Shown: positions 24,311 to 32,169 of the stretch, one piece after another
How the letters are laid out: every line of letters starts with the position of its first letter
How positions within the stretch are numbered: position 1 is the first letter of the stretch
Assembly (NCBI GenBank): GCA_044867425.1
Contig: JBIOUX010000075.1
Span: 1 to 64,000 of the forward strand
Reading direction: 5' to 3'
Origin: CAWBJP01 sp044867425
GTDB taxonomy: Bacteria; Actinomycetota; Acidimicrobiia; IMCC26256; BP-133
Length of the DNA stretch: 64,000 nt
Notes under the pieces: generated by a model
What the model was told of the DNA's origin: nothing
Seen by the model: the letters and a program-made list of their open reading frames with translations, nothing else
The model's database searches: none
Program-made: the position numbers and the translations under genes

Positions 24311-24721
24311 TCAAGGGGTGAATGGGTTGAAGAGCTTGGCACCGGTCCGGCGGAGGTCGGCCGTGTTGCGGGTCACCAACGTCAGCCCATGAACCTTGGC
24401 CGTGGCGGCGAGCAGGGCGTCGACGGTGGGGAGCGGGTCGGGCACGTTGATCTTGCCCCATTCCACGGCGATGGGTGGAGTCACGTCCAGAATCCGATCC
24501 GCATACTGCTGACCGAGCCGACCGAGCCACGCCTCGAAGACATCGGCCTGAGCGGCGTCCCGCCGGCGGAGGCGCTCGATGCCCTGACGGATCTCGCCCA
24601 CGACCAGGACGCTGAGAAAGAGATCCCTTCCTGACACCGTCTTCATCCAGCGCTTGACCCCCCGGTCGCCCCGCGGTTTCCGGGCTTCGGACAGAACATT
24701 GGTGTCGAGGAGATAGGTCAC
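24311..24721 (-). CDS. VapC-type PIN-domain ribonuclease toxin
   Basis: 136-aa PIN-domain protein, a metal-dependent endoribonuclease toxin. The acidic residues are in place: Asp6 (LLDTNVLSE), Glu43 (VGEIRQGI), Asp101 (VDALLAATA) and Asp122 after TRNT. The start overlaps the antitoxin stop by 4 bp (ATGA). It belongs to the Phd-partnered VapC subgroup. Confidence 0.92.
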   Translation of the reverse strand: MTYLLDTNVLSEARKPRGDRGVKRWMKTVSGRDLFLSVLVVGEIRQGIERLRRRDAAQADVFEAWLGRLGQQYADRILDVTPPIAVEWGKINVPDPLPTVDALLAATAKVHGLTLVTRNTADLRRTGAKLFNPFTP

Positions 24722-24957
24722 AGGTCGACTACCCGTCCCCCATCGGCCCGGACCATCTCGAGCTCGGCGAGATCCGGACCCGAGAGCAGAAACTCCTTGA
24801 AGCGGTCGTCGTCACCAACAAGCTCCCGATACCGTTCGACAGCGAGCACCACAACCACCTCGCGTCCCCGGCGGGTGACGATCTGAGCTCCCTCTGAGCG
24901 AGCACGATCCACGAGTTCGCTGAAGCGCTGCTTCGCATCTTGGAGAGCCCAGATCAT
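24718..24957 (-). CDS. Phd/YefM-type antitoxin
   Basis: 79-aa antitoxin: MIWALQDAKQRFSELVDRA is the DNA-binding Phd/YefM fold, and VTRRGREVVVVLAVERYREL is its core. The C-terminal tail should wrap the VapC active site. ATG 24957 has AGGAGAAGG ahead. The operator palindrome at 24973-24987 lies in its promoter. Confidence 0.9.
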   Translation of the reverse strand: MIWALQDAKQRFSELVDRARSEGAQIVTRRGREVVVVLAVERYRELVGDDDRFKEFLLSGPDLAELEMVRADGGRVVDL

Positions 24958-24972
24958 TCGCCTTCTCCTGTC

Positions 24973-24987
24973 TAGTCAGTCTAGATA
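24973..24987 (-). promoter_or_regulatory. Toxin-antitoxin operator palindrome
   Basis: TCTAG-N5-CTAGA, a perfect inverted repeat 16 bp before the antitoxin start. This is the expected site for autorepression by the antitoxin or the complex. Confidence 0.6.
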
Positions 24988-25009
24988 GGAGCCTACATCC
25001 ATCGGCTGG

Positions 25010-25585
25010 CTATGCCGCCGGGCTCACCTGTCCCTCGTCGTCGTCCCACGGCCAGTCGCTCGGTTCCCCCGTCTCCTCAGCCACCTCCCAGCCCCACGCC
25101 TCGGCGCTGGCCCGCGCCTCGCGACAGGCCTCACAGATCGAGGCGACGGCCACGGCGTAGCTGCTCGACCGGCCGGCGCCGGCCTTCTGGACGTCCGCCA
25201 GGCGGCTTCGACTCGTGGCCAGGAGCGGCGCGGCGCAACGCTTGCATGCGACCCCGGTGTCGACCGGTCCGGCGGCGGCCTGGAGGGACCGCTGGTCGGC
25301 GTACCCGAGGGCGACGGTGATATCGCGTACCGGGATATCGAGTTGGCCCCAGTACAGGGCCTGGGCCAGCTTGTCGCGCTGCTCGGCATCAAGAGCAGCC
25401 GCGGCGCAACCCAGGTGCATGAGAGCGTGGCGCAGCTCTCCGACGGCTCGGGCCTTCTGGGCCTCGGCCGCCTCGGTCACCAGGCGCAGGCGCTCGGCCG
25501 CCTTGGCGACGGGCGAGGCCAGATCGGTCACCTCCTCCAGCGACTCGATATCGGTGATACAAGGCGAGACGGATCGGGGGATCAT
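25010..25585 (-). CDS. Hypothetical protein with two CxxC pairs
   Basis: 191 aa. The N-terminal half is helical and Ala/Leu/Glu-rich (KAAERLRLVTEAAEAQKARA). A mid-section (DITVALGYADQRSLQAAAG) looks like a helix-turn-helix. The C-terminal part has CKRC and CEAC pairs spaced like a zinc ribbon, with an acidic tail. DNA or RNA binding is possible but not shown. ATG 25585 has an AGGAGG Shine-Dalgarno. It is divergent from the NagB/PGL-like gene. Confidence 0.6.
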   Translation of the reverse strand: MIPRSVSPCITDIESLEEVTDLASPVAKAAERLRLVTEAAEAQKARAVGELRHALMHLGCAAAALDAEQRDKLAQALYWGQLDIPVRDITVALGYADQRSLQAAAGPVDTGVACKRCAAPLLATSRSRLADVQKAGAGRSSSYAVAVASICEACREARASAEAWGWEVAEETGEPSDWPWDDDEGQVSPAA

Positions 25586-25718
25586 CGTTGACCTCCTGGT
25601 CGTCGTGTTCGGAATCGCATGCCCCGGCGGGAATGCCGTGAGTATGCCGGCGGGCTGTGACAGTGAACCGCGGCCTCGGGGACGCCGAGCGCCCCGTTCC
25701 CGGGGCAACATCTCGCCG

Positions 25719-26402
25719 ATGGAGGAACTCCAACTGCTGCGATGCCCCGATGGCGCCGCCCTCACCCGGGCGACGAGGGACTTCGTCCACCAGGCGCTGG
25801 CCTCGCACCCCGGGCGCTTCGTGGCCCTGGCCGTGGGCGAGAGCACCCTTCCCCTCTATGCCGGCCTCGACCCCGCCGATCCGGGATGGGCCGGCCGTGC
25901 CGTCACCCCGGTGGACGAGCTCTGTCCGCCGCCGGCCGATCCCGCCCGCCGGTTCTCAGCCCGCCTCGCCGCCGCCCTCCCTCCGGGACTCCGCTCCCGC
26001 CTGGTGCCCATCGACGTCACCGGCGATCCCGGCCGGCGAGCGGGCGAGCTCGAGGCCCGGTTGCAGGCCGAAGGCCTGGCCGCCGTCGTGCTCGGCCTCG
26101 GGCCCGACGGCCACTTCGCCTTCAACCAGCCCCCGACCCCGTTCGACGCGCCGGCCCGGGTCGTCGATCTCTCCCCCGCCAACTTGGCCCGCCTCGGCCC
26201 GGTGGAGCCGGCTCGCTCGGCCCTCACCCTCGGAGTGACCACCATCATGGCCGCCGGCTCCGTCCTCGTCGTGGCCGCCGGCCCCGGGAAGGCCGGGGCA
26301 CTCAAACACCTGCTCGAGGGACCGGGGGAGGCAACCTGGCCCGTGACCTGGCTGCGCCGCCACCCTGGTCTCACCGTCGCCGTCGGGGACCCGCTGTTGT
26401 GA
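25719..26402 (+). CDS. NagB/6-phosphogluconolactonase-superfamily sugar-phosphate enzyme
   Basis: 227 aa. The phosphosugar motif LGLGPDGHFAFNQP matches glucosamine-6-phosphate deaminase (GxGxDGHIAFNEP) more closely than lactonase, and the fold start FVALAVGESTLPLYAGL fits both. The catalytic-acid region (VDELCPPP) is altered from the YxLDEY/GDER patterns, so the reaction is uncertain. ATG 25719 lies 7 nt after CAACAT, a leaderless-like start. No nag or pentose-phosphate genes adjoin it. Confidence 0.75.
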   Translation: MEELQLLRCPDGAALTRATRDFVHQALASHPGRFVALAVGESTLPLYAGLDPADPGWAGRAVTPVDELCPPPADPARRFSARLAAALPPGLRSRLVPIDVTGDPGRRAGELEARLQAEGLAAVVLGLGPDGHFAFNQPPTPFDAPARVVDLSPANLARLGPVEPARSALTLGVTTIMAAGSVLVVAAGPGKAGALKHLLEGPGEATWPVTWLRRHPGLTVAVGDPLL

Positions 26403-26424
26403 ACAAACCTGGGGGCGCAATCCT

Positions 26425-26485
26425 CGACATCCGAGGTGTGAACTGCCTTGGGCTCTCTGACACCAATGTGACGCGACATCCGAGG
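26425..26485. repeat. Two 12-bp direct repeats upstream of the GAF gene
   Basis: CGACATCCGAGG at 26425-26436 and again at 26474-26485, 49 bp apart start to start (about 4.7 helical turns). They lie in the 145-bp gap before the GAF gene and are candidate regulator sites. Confidence 0.35.
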
Positions 26486-26535
26486 ATTTTGCAGTCAAGT
26501 CCCCTGGAACATGGTGGGTCCAGCGCGGGCGGGTT

Positions 26536-26541
26536 TAGGAT
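26536..26541 (+). promoter_or_regulatory. -10 element for a leaderless start of the GAF gene
   Basis: TAGGAT, then 6 nt, then ATG 26548. No Shine-Dalgarno is present, consistent with a leaderless message. Confidence 0.5.
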
Positions 26542-26547
26542 CGGCTC

Positions 26548-27294
26548 ATGAGCTCGGGGGTCTTGGGCGCCGTCCCCGCGGCCTACCACCCCGAAGAAGC
26601 GGCCCGGCTGGCTGCCCTCCGGGATTACGGGGTGCTCGACTCTCTCCGTGAAGCCGTCTTCGACGACATTGCCTTTCTCGCGTCTTACATCTGCCAGACC
26701 CCCATCGCCATGGTCAGCCTGGTGGATGAGGACCGCCAGTGGTTCAAGGCCAAGGTGGGGACCGATGTCAAGGAGACGAGTCGCGACGTGGCCTTCTGCG
26801 CCCATGCGATCCTCCAGCCGGACCAGATCTTCATCGTCCCCGACGCCCTCGAGGACCCCCGCTTCGCCACCAATCCCATGATCACTGACGGCCCGAAGAT
26901 CCGCTTCTACGCCGGGGCGCCCCTCAACAACCCCGCCGGCCTGCCCATCGGGACCCTGTGTGCCATGGACGTCGTCCCGCGCCGGCTCTCGGCCGACCAG
27001 GCACGGGCCCTGGGCGCCCTCTCCCGGGAGGTCGTCGTCCACCTCGAACTGCGCCGGCTGGTCGCCGACCTGGCCGCGGTGACCGAAGCCCGGGAGGGAC
27101 AGGGCGGCGCGCTCGAGGGAGAGATCAACGACGAGCTGCGGGAGGCAAGCCGGTCAGCGGCCAGCGCCAGCAGCCTGGTCGGAGAAGCCATGGAGCAGGT
27201 CCTCGAAGCCGAGCGCCGGCTGCGCAACCTCGTCCACCGGCTCCAGGCCCTCCAACAGGGTCCCGTCCCCCACGCTCCGGGCCCGGAGGCCTGA
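26548..27294 (+). CDS. GAF-domain sensor protein without an output domain
   Basis: 248 aa. A GAF domain spans about residues 25-170, of the type found in bacterial kinases and cyclases (PIAMVSLVDEDRQWFKAKVG, then CAHAI, and IRFYAGAPL with GTLCAMD near its end). A Glu/Arg-rich coiled coil follows (EAMEQVLEAERRLRNLVHRL) and then a Pro tail. No kinase, cyclase or HTH is present, so it probably signals through a partner. The start is leaderless. Confidence 0.85.
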   Translation: MSSGVLGAVPAAYHPEEAARLAALRDYGVLDSLREAVFDDIAFLASYICQTPIAMVSLVDEDRQWFKAKVGTDVKETSRDVAFCAHAILQPDQIFIVPDALEDPRFATNPMITDGPKIRFYAGAPLNNPAGLPIGTLCAMDVVPRRLSADQARALGALSREVVVHLELRRLVADLAAVTEAREGQGGALEGEINDELREASRSAASASSLVGEAMEQVLEAERRLRNLVHRLQALQQGPVPHAPGPEA

Positions 27295-27296
27295 GT

Positions 27297-27311
27297 CCCC
27301 GACCGGCGGGG
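27297..27311. terminator. GC hairpin between convergent genes
   Basis: CCCCG-ACCGG-CGGGG between the stops of the GAF gene and the hydrolase gene. The stem is GC-only without a T run, so terminator function is only suggested by position. Confidence 0.3.
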
Positions 27312-27315
27312 CGGG

Positions 27316-28107
27316 TCATCCCGCCTGGCTGCCGTCGAGCAGCAGGGCGGCGATCCGTGCGGGATCGTCCGCCATGGGGACATGCCCGCATCCGGCCAGC
27401 TTGACGACCCGGACGCCAGGGAGGGCTCGCTGCGCCCGGCCGGCCTGATGGGGGAAGAGCACGAGGTCGCGCCTTCCCCACCCGACCGTCGTGGGGACGC
27501 CGGCCGCCGGGGCCGCCGGCATGGTGATGTGCCGGATCTGCTTGAGGGCGGCACGGATCGCGGGGCGCTGGCGGCCCAGGCCCCGGAGATCGGTGACCAG
27601 ATCGGCGGCGTCATGGCGTCCGGGCCGGCCGAAGAACAGCCCGAAGAGGGCCACCCGGGCCGGGCGGGACCGGATCATCCGGTCGACGGCCGGCTGGGGC
27701 AGGCGGGCGCCGAGCAGACTGGCGATGCGGAAGACGGCGACGACCCAGATCCGTTCCCCCCGGTTCCAGAACGATGCCGGCGACAGCGCCGTCACGCTCC
27801 GGGCATAGCCCCGGGCCCCGAGGTCGAGGGCGATCAGCCCCCCCAGGGAGTTGCCGGCCACGTGCGGGCGCTCGAGGCCCAGGTCCCGGAGGAACTTCTC
27901 CACCACGTCGGCCATGGCCCGGTGATCGCCCGGCCCCGTTGGGGGAGGCGCCGGCGAGTCGCCATGGCCGGGAAGGTCGACGGTGATCACGTCGCGCTGG
28001 GCGGCCAGCAGTGGCACCACCGCAGACCACGCCCGGCGGTGGTGTCCGAGGCCGTGGAGGAGCACGAGCGGTTCTCCGCGTCCCGTGCGGTCATAGGCGA
28101 GGTCCAC
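27316..28107 (-). CDS. Alpha/beta-fold hydrolase
   Basis: 263 aa. The oxyanion motif is LLHGLGHHRRAW, the nucleophile elbow GNSLGG (Ser), the acid lies in GRRDLVLF and the His in GCGHVPMADD. The closest patterns are among meta-cleavage-product or lipase-type hydrolases. GTG 28107 follows GAGG by 8 nt and starts 10 nt after the monooxygenase stop. An operon with the BVMO-like enzyme is therefore likely: the monooxygenase would make an ester and the hydrolase split it. This reading is inferred from the pairing. Confidence 0.85.
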   Translation of the reverse strand: MDLAYDRTGRGEPLVLLHGLGHHRRAWSAVVPLLAAQRDVITVDLPGHGDSPAPPPTGPGDHRAMADVVEKFLRDLGLERPHVAGNSLGGLIALDLGARGYARSVTALSPASFWNRGERIWVVAVFRIASLLGARLPQPAVDRMIRSRPARVALFGLFFGRPGRHDAADLVTDLRGLGRQRPAIRAALKQIRHITMPAAPAAGVPTTVGWGRRDLVLFPHQAGRAQRALPGVRVVKLAGCGHVPMADDPARIAALLLDGSQAG

Positions 28108-28117
28108 TGCGACAGCC

Positions 28118-29602
28118 TCAGGAGGCGAGCGAGGCCGGCTCGCCGCTACGAGCAGCGGCGAACTCGTAGTCGGCCGGATCGAAGCCCTTGAGCGCCTTGC
28201 GGAACCGCCAGGTGTAGCCCGGCCAGAGCACGGACGTGCCGCCGTCGGGATCGAGGTACCAGCTCCGGCAGCCACCGTCGGTCCACACGGACTGGGCCAG
28301 GCGGTTCTGCACGTCGCGGTTGAAGCCGTCCTGGACCTCGGGGCGGACGTCGATGGACGCCGCGCCCGTCCGCTCCATGTGCCCCAAGGCCTTGACGATG
28401 TACTCGATCTGGGCCTCCAGGTAGAGCAGGATCGAGGTGTGCCCGGTGGCGGTGTTGGGGCCCACCAGCATGAAGTAGTTGGGGTAGCCGGCCACGGTCG
28501 TCCCGAGATAGGCCTCCCGGCGCATCGCCCACCGCCGGGCCAAGGCCACGTCGTCCCGGCCCGTCAGGGGGTCGGCCACCGGCATGACCTGGAAGCCCGT
28601 CCCCAGGATGAGCGTGTCGATCTCGTGCTCGGCGCCGTCGGCCGTCCGGATGGAGGCCGGCCGGATCTCCTCGATGCGGCTGGTGATCACCTTCACGTTC
28701 GGCTTGGCCAGGGCGGGATGGAAGTCGTCGGTGACGATGATCCGCTTGCAGCCCATCCGGTAGTCGGGGGTGAGCTTGGCCCGCAGCTCCGGGTCGCGCA
28801 CCTGCAGGCGCATGCGGGCCTTCGAGATCGGCTCGATCAGACCGGGATGCTGCACGCAGAACCCGACCAGCTCGCGAGAGAGGTACTGGCGGGTGCGCAC
28901 CGCCCGCTGCACCGGCGGGAAGCGCCGGTAGACGGCCCGTTCCAGCCCGGTGATGCGCCGGTTCATCCGCGGGAAGGTCCATCCCGGCGTGCGCTGGAAC
29001 ACCAACAGCTCCCCCACCTGGGGCTGGATCTCGGGGATGAACTGCGCCGCCGAGGACCCCGTCCCGATGACGGCGACCCGCTCGCCCGACAGGTCGTGGT
29101 CATGGTCCCAGCGCGCGGAGTGGAAGCGGTGCCCGGTGAAGGTCTCGAGGCCGGCGATGTCGGGCGGCACCGGGTTGGAGAGCGGGCCCATGCCTGAGAT
29201 GAGGAACTGAGCGTCGAAGGTTCCCGAGGTGGTCGTGACCAGCCAGCGCTGCGCCCCCTCGTCCCATTCGCCGCCGGTGACCTCGTGGCCGAACCGGACG
29301 TGGCCCATGACGTCGTGCTGGTCGCAGACACCCTTGATGTAGGCCCAGATCTCGCTCTGGGGCGCGTAGACCTGGGTCCAGCTCGGGTTGGGGGCGAAGG
29401 AGAAGGAGTACAGATGCGACTGCACGTCGACGGCGCAGCCGGGATAGCTATTGTCGCGCCAGGTGCCGCCGACATCCTCGGCCCGCTCCAGGACCACGAA
29501 GTCGTGGATGCCCGTCTGCTTGAGCCGGACGGCCATCCCCAGCCCGGCGAAACCGGCGCCGATGATGACGATGCGAACCCGCTCGGCGCGTTCCGTGCTC
29601 AA
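28118..29602 (-). CDS. Flavin-containing Baeyer-Villiger-type monooxygenase
   Basis: 494 aa. The FAD site is GAGFAGLG (15-22), the NADPH site GTGSSAAQ (180 on), and between them lies the BVMO fingerprint FTGHRFHSARW (155-165), ending Trp-Asp. It should insert oxygen into ketones using NADPH and O2. The start is TTG 29602, supported by GGGAGG 6 nt upstream; no ATG or GTG lies nearby. It is coupled to a downstream alpha/beta-hydrolase that could open the ester product. Confidence 0.92.
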   Translation of the reverse strand: MSTERAERVRIVIIGAGFAGLGMAVRLKQTGIHDFVVLERAEDVGGTWRDNSYPGCAVDVQSHLYSFSFAPNPSWTQVYAPQSEIWAYIKGVCDQHDVMGHVRFGHEVTGGEWDEGAQRWLVTTTSGTFDAQFLISGMGPLSNPVPPDIAGLETFTGHRFHSARWDHDHDLSGERVAVIGTGSSAAQFIPEIQPQVGELLVFQRTPGWTFPRMNRRITGLERAVYRRFPPVQRAVRTRQYLSRELVGFCVQHPGLIEPISKARMRLQVRDPELRAKLTPDYRMGCKRIIVTDDFHPALAKPNVKVITSRIEEIRPASIRTADGAEHEIDTLILGTGFQVMPVADPLTGRDDVALARRWAMRREAYLGTTVAGYPNYFMLVGPNTATGHTSILLYLEAQIEYIVKALGHMERTGAASIDVRPEVQDGFNRDVQNRLAQSVWTDGGCRSWYLDPDGGTSVLWPGYTWRFRKALKGFDPADYEFAAARSGEPASLAS

Positions 29603-29632
29603 GTATCGCCTCCCTCGGTGAGGAATCGAGCC

Positions 29633-29965
29633 CTACTTCAGGCGCCGCAGCCGGGGGCCGTCATCGGGGCCACGGCGGCGCCGTTTGGGCCTTTCCCCCG
29701 CCCCTTGGGCCTGAGCCTCCTGGGCCGCGGCCGCGTCCCCACTCTCCTGCCCCTCTTGGGCGGCGGCCTCGTCGCGCCCCGCCTTCTTGGCCCGGTTGAG
29801 CTCGACCTGGAGGTGGCGGAGGGGGTGCTTGCGCCGGGTGTTGAGGCTGGTGACCGTCGGGCCCTTCCGGTCTCCCCGCATGGCGAACCAGATGACCAGG
29901 AGAGCGGCCACGGCCGTGAACATGAAGGGAAGGACGACGAAGAAGTTCCCCGCTTCTGCGACCAT
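29633..29965 (-). CDS. Single-span membrane protein with a charged tail
   Basis: 110 aa. The N-terminal segment NFFVVLPFMFTAVAALLVIWFA is a transmembrane helix. The rest is a cytoplasmic, highly charged region rich in Lys, Arg, Glu, Ala and Gln, ending in an RRRR cluster. No family is recognised. Upstream on the minus strand, TAGGCT with TTCGCT about 18 bp before it could be a promoter. The monooxygenase gene follows 30 bp downstream. Confidence 0.55.
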   Translation of the reverse strand: MVAEAGNFFVVLPFMFTAVAALLVIWFAMRGDRKGPTVTSLNTRRKHPLRHLQVELNRAKKAGRDEAAAQEGQESGDAAAAQEAQAQGAGERPKRRRRGPDDGPRLRRLK

Positions 29966-30093
29966 GCCGGATCACCAAGCTGCTCGGGTGGTGTGCGGAG
30001 CCTAGCCAACACCAGGGGCGTCAGCGAAAGGCTCGTAACCGTCGGGTGAGAAGTACCATGGGTGTCCAGACCACCGGACCCTCGTGAGGCGTC

Positions 30094-30222
30094 ATGGACG
30101 ACCCCTCGAACCCTCCTGATGCCCAGCGCTCCGACCGGGGCCTGATCATCCTGCTGTGGGTGCTCGGGCTCACCTTCCTGGCCTTCGTGCTCCTCGCCGG
30201 GGTCGTCGGGCTGACCCCGTAG
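30094..30222 (+). CDS. 42-aa single-span membrane peptide upstream of the Leg1-like gene
   Basis: ATG 30094 follows GTGAGGC. The peptide is MDDPSNPPDAQRSDRG followed by one strongly hydrophobic helix (LIILLWVLGLTFLAFVLLAG) and VVGLTP. It stops 11 bp before the Leg1-like gene, so the two are probably co-transcribed. A TACCAT hexamer lies at about 30053. No family is recognised. Confidence 0.55.
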   Translation: MDDPSNPPDAQRSDRGLIILLWVLGLTFLAFVLLAGVVGLTP

Positions 30223-30233
30223 GCCGCCCGGCG

Positions 30234-31214
30234 ATGGCGGCCCCCGTCGCCCACCCCGAGGAGCTGGCGGCACTCGACCTCTTCGACGTCTGGACCGGAG
30301 CGGAGCCGCTGGCTGAGCGCTTCGATCCCTTCCGCTTCGACCACCGCATGGCCGCCTATCGCCAGCTGATCGACGCCATCAACGGCGACGGCCGGTTCGG
30401 GGCCGACAACCGGCGCAATCCCCTCTGGGGACTGATGTTCCAGCACCAGTGGCAGTTCCGCACCGGCCGCTTGGGGGCCGGGACCCGCCAGGACGGCCGG
30501 ATCGATCCCGACGCGCCCTGGGGATACGGCAACTACGCCCTCAGCGTCGTCCCCTGGCTCGGCGCGGTGGCAGCCGGCACCGTGCCCGACCTGGATCTCG
30601 CCGCCCCGCCCACCGCCTCCCGCTTCCGCTACGCGTCGGGCGGGGTGACCGAGCCGCGGCAGGTGCCGGAGGAGCTCCGGCGCGGGGTCGAGGACTGGAG
30701 GGCGTTCTTCGAGATCGTGGCCGCCGGCCGGCCGGGCGCCGATCAGGAACCGATCCGATTCGCCCTGTGGAAGGCCCACAAGACCTGCCTGGACGTGATC
30801 GCCGCCAACGTCGCCGGCATCGATCCCGCGCCGTGGTCCGCCCTGGAGCTGACGTTCCTGCGGGGATGGTGCCGGATGGTGGACTACCTCTGGGTCGCGG
30901 CCTGGCCCACCGACTTCGATTTCATGACCGAGAACGGCTCGGACGTGCTGCCCGAGCGCCCCCTTCTCCCCGGCGACGAGGCCCACGGTCCCGTCGACCT
31001 GCCCGACAGGGCGCGGGGCAGCGTCCGCACCATCGTCAAGCTGGCCCGGACCCCGACGTGGCGCTACAACCTGAACCTCGCCCTCTGGAAGCGGGTGATG
31101 CGGACCCGGAAAGCCAGGAACGAGGTCGTCCCCATGCTGGACGCGGTCTTCAATCCCAACCCGGACAACGTCGCCGCCCGCCGGCGGATGCTCGGCTACC
31201 TGCTGCGCCCTTAG
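30234..31214 (+). CDS. Leg1-like protein (bacterial homologue of the vertebrate LEG1 family)
   Basis: 326 aa. The central region matches the LEG1 domain: NPLWGLMFQHQWQFRTGRLG corresponds to the vertebrate NLLWGLPLQHGWQYSSGRL pattern, and WGYGNYALSVVPWLGAVAAG to the following LNYFLSVIPFLAAVDSG. Later helices with WKAHKTCLDVI and DYLWVAAWPTDFDF fit the same order. There is no signal peptide, unlike the secreted animal proteins. The family has no established biochemistry. ATG 30234 begins 11 bp after the 42-aa membrane peptide. Confidence 0.65.
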   Translation: MAAPVAHPEELAALDLFDVWTGAEPLAERFDPFRFDHRMAAYRQLIDAINGDGRFGADNRRNPLWGLMFQHQWQFRTGRLGAGTRQDGRIDPDAPWGYGNYALSVVPWLGAVAAGTVPDLDLAAPPTASRFRYASGGVTEPRQVPEELRRGVEDWRAFFEIVAAGRPGADQEPIRFALWKAHKTCLDVIAANVAGIDPAPWSALELTFLRGWCRMVDYLWVAAWPTDFDFMTENGSDVLPERPLLPGDEAHGPVDLPDRARGSVRTIVKLARTPTWRYNLNLALWKRVMRTRKARNEVVPMLDAVFNPNPDNVAARRRMLGYLLRP

Positions 31215-31224
31215 CCCGGCATCC

Positions 31225-32010
31225 TCAGACGAGGGCGCCTCGCAGCACCGTCACCGCCTGACCGGCGATGTGGACCCGCTCCCGCTCCAGGCGCACCCGC
31301 AAGATCCCGCCCCGGAGTGAGACCTGGCGGCCGACCAGCTCGTCCCGGCCCAACCGGGCGGCCCAGTGTGGGGCCAGGGCACACTGGGCGGAACCGGTGA
31401 CGGGGTCCTCGTCCACGCCCGACTGGGGGGCGAAGAAGCGCAGGACGTAGTCGTAGCCGGCCTCGTCGGCCGGGGCGGTGGTGATCACACCCCGCACCGG
31501 CAGCGTGGCCAGGGTCACCAGGTCGGGCTCCAGCGCCCGCACCTCCTTCTCAGAACCGAGCTCGACCAGCAGATCGAACCGGCTGCGACCCACGAAGGTG
31601 GGCTCGGCTCCGAGGGCGGCCAATGCCGGCGGGGCATCGGCCGGCTCGGCCGGGTGGGCGGGGAAGTCAAGCTCGATCCACCCATCGGCCAGGGCGGCGG
31701 TGAGCACGCCGCTGCGGGTGTGGAACCGGGCCATCTCCCGGCGGTCGAGACGGCCGAGGTCCCACAGTACGTGGGCGGCGGCGAGGGTGGCGTGGCCGCA
31801 CAGGTCGACTTCGACGCGGGGTGTGAACCAGCGCAACCCGAAGCCGTCGGGGGCATCCCACACGAACGCCGTCTCGGACAGGTTCATCTCCGCCGCCACC
31901 GACTGCATCCACCCGGCGTCCGCCTCACCGGCGAGGAGGCAGACGGCGGCCGGGTTGCCGGCGAAGGGATGGTCGGTGAAGGCGTCGACCTGGTGCAGTT
32001 CAATCGGCAT
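31225..32010 (-). CDS. PhzF-family isomerase/epimerase
   Basis: 261 aa, diaminopimelate-epimerase-like fold. The PhzF hallmarks are the HQVDAFTDHPFAGNPAAVCLL start with NLSETAF (catalytic Glu), CGHATLAAAHVL and EDPVTGSAQCAL. PhzF proteins isomerise dihydroaromatic acids, but most homologues have unknown substrates. ATG 32010 is 6 nt after TAGAAC (32017-32022), a clear leaderless start. It is convergent with the Leg1-like gene and divergent from the GH3 operon. Confidence 0.92.
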   Translation of the reverse strand: MPIELHQVDAFTDHPFAGNPAAVCLLAGEADAGWMQSVAAEMNLSETAFVWDAPDGFGLRWFTPRVEVDLCGHATLAAAHVLWDLGRLDRREMARFHTRSGVLTAALADGWIELDFPAHPAEPADAPPALAALGAEPTFVGRSRFDLLVELGSEKEVRALEPDLVTLATLPVRGVITTAPADEAGYDYVLRFFAPQSGVDEDPVTGSAQCALAPHWAARLGRDELVGRQVSLRGGILRVRLERERVHIAGQAVTVLRGALV

Positions 32011-32063
32011 GATCCTGTTCTAGCCGCCGGCGCCCGGGGGGAGGGGCTCATGCCTGGCCCGGG

Positions 32064-32079
32064 TGTGACGGCCGTCACG
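32064..32079 (+). promoter_or_regulatory. Putative CRP/cAMP-receptor site upstream of the GH3 operon
   Basis: TGTGA-CGGCCG-TCACG fits the TGTGA-N6-TCACA consensus at 9 of 10 positions; the core GTGACGGCCGTCAC is a perfect palindrome. Its centre lies about 64 bp before the predicted start from the TAGCGT at 32124, near a class I activator position. Confidence 0.55.
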
Positions 32080-32123
32080 TACGTTCCGCCCACCCGGCGA
32101 ACGACCGGCCGGGCGCTCACCGT

Positions 32124-32129
32124 TAGCGT
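32124..32129 (+). promoter_or_regulatory. -10 element of the GH3 operon
   Basis: TAGCGT; transcription would begin near 32135, about 35 nt before ATG 32170. No good -35 is seen, which fits an activator-dependent promoter. Confidence 0.4.
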
Positions 32130-32169
32130 CGCCTTCAAGAGACGCGCGCGTCTTCGCGAAGGGGGGGTG

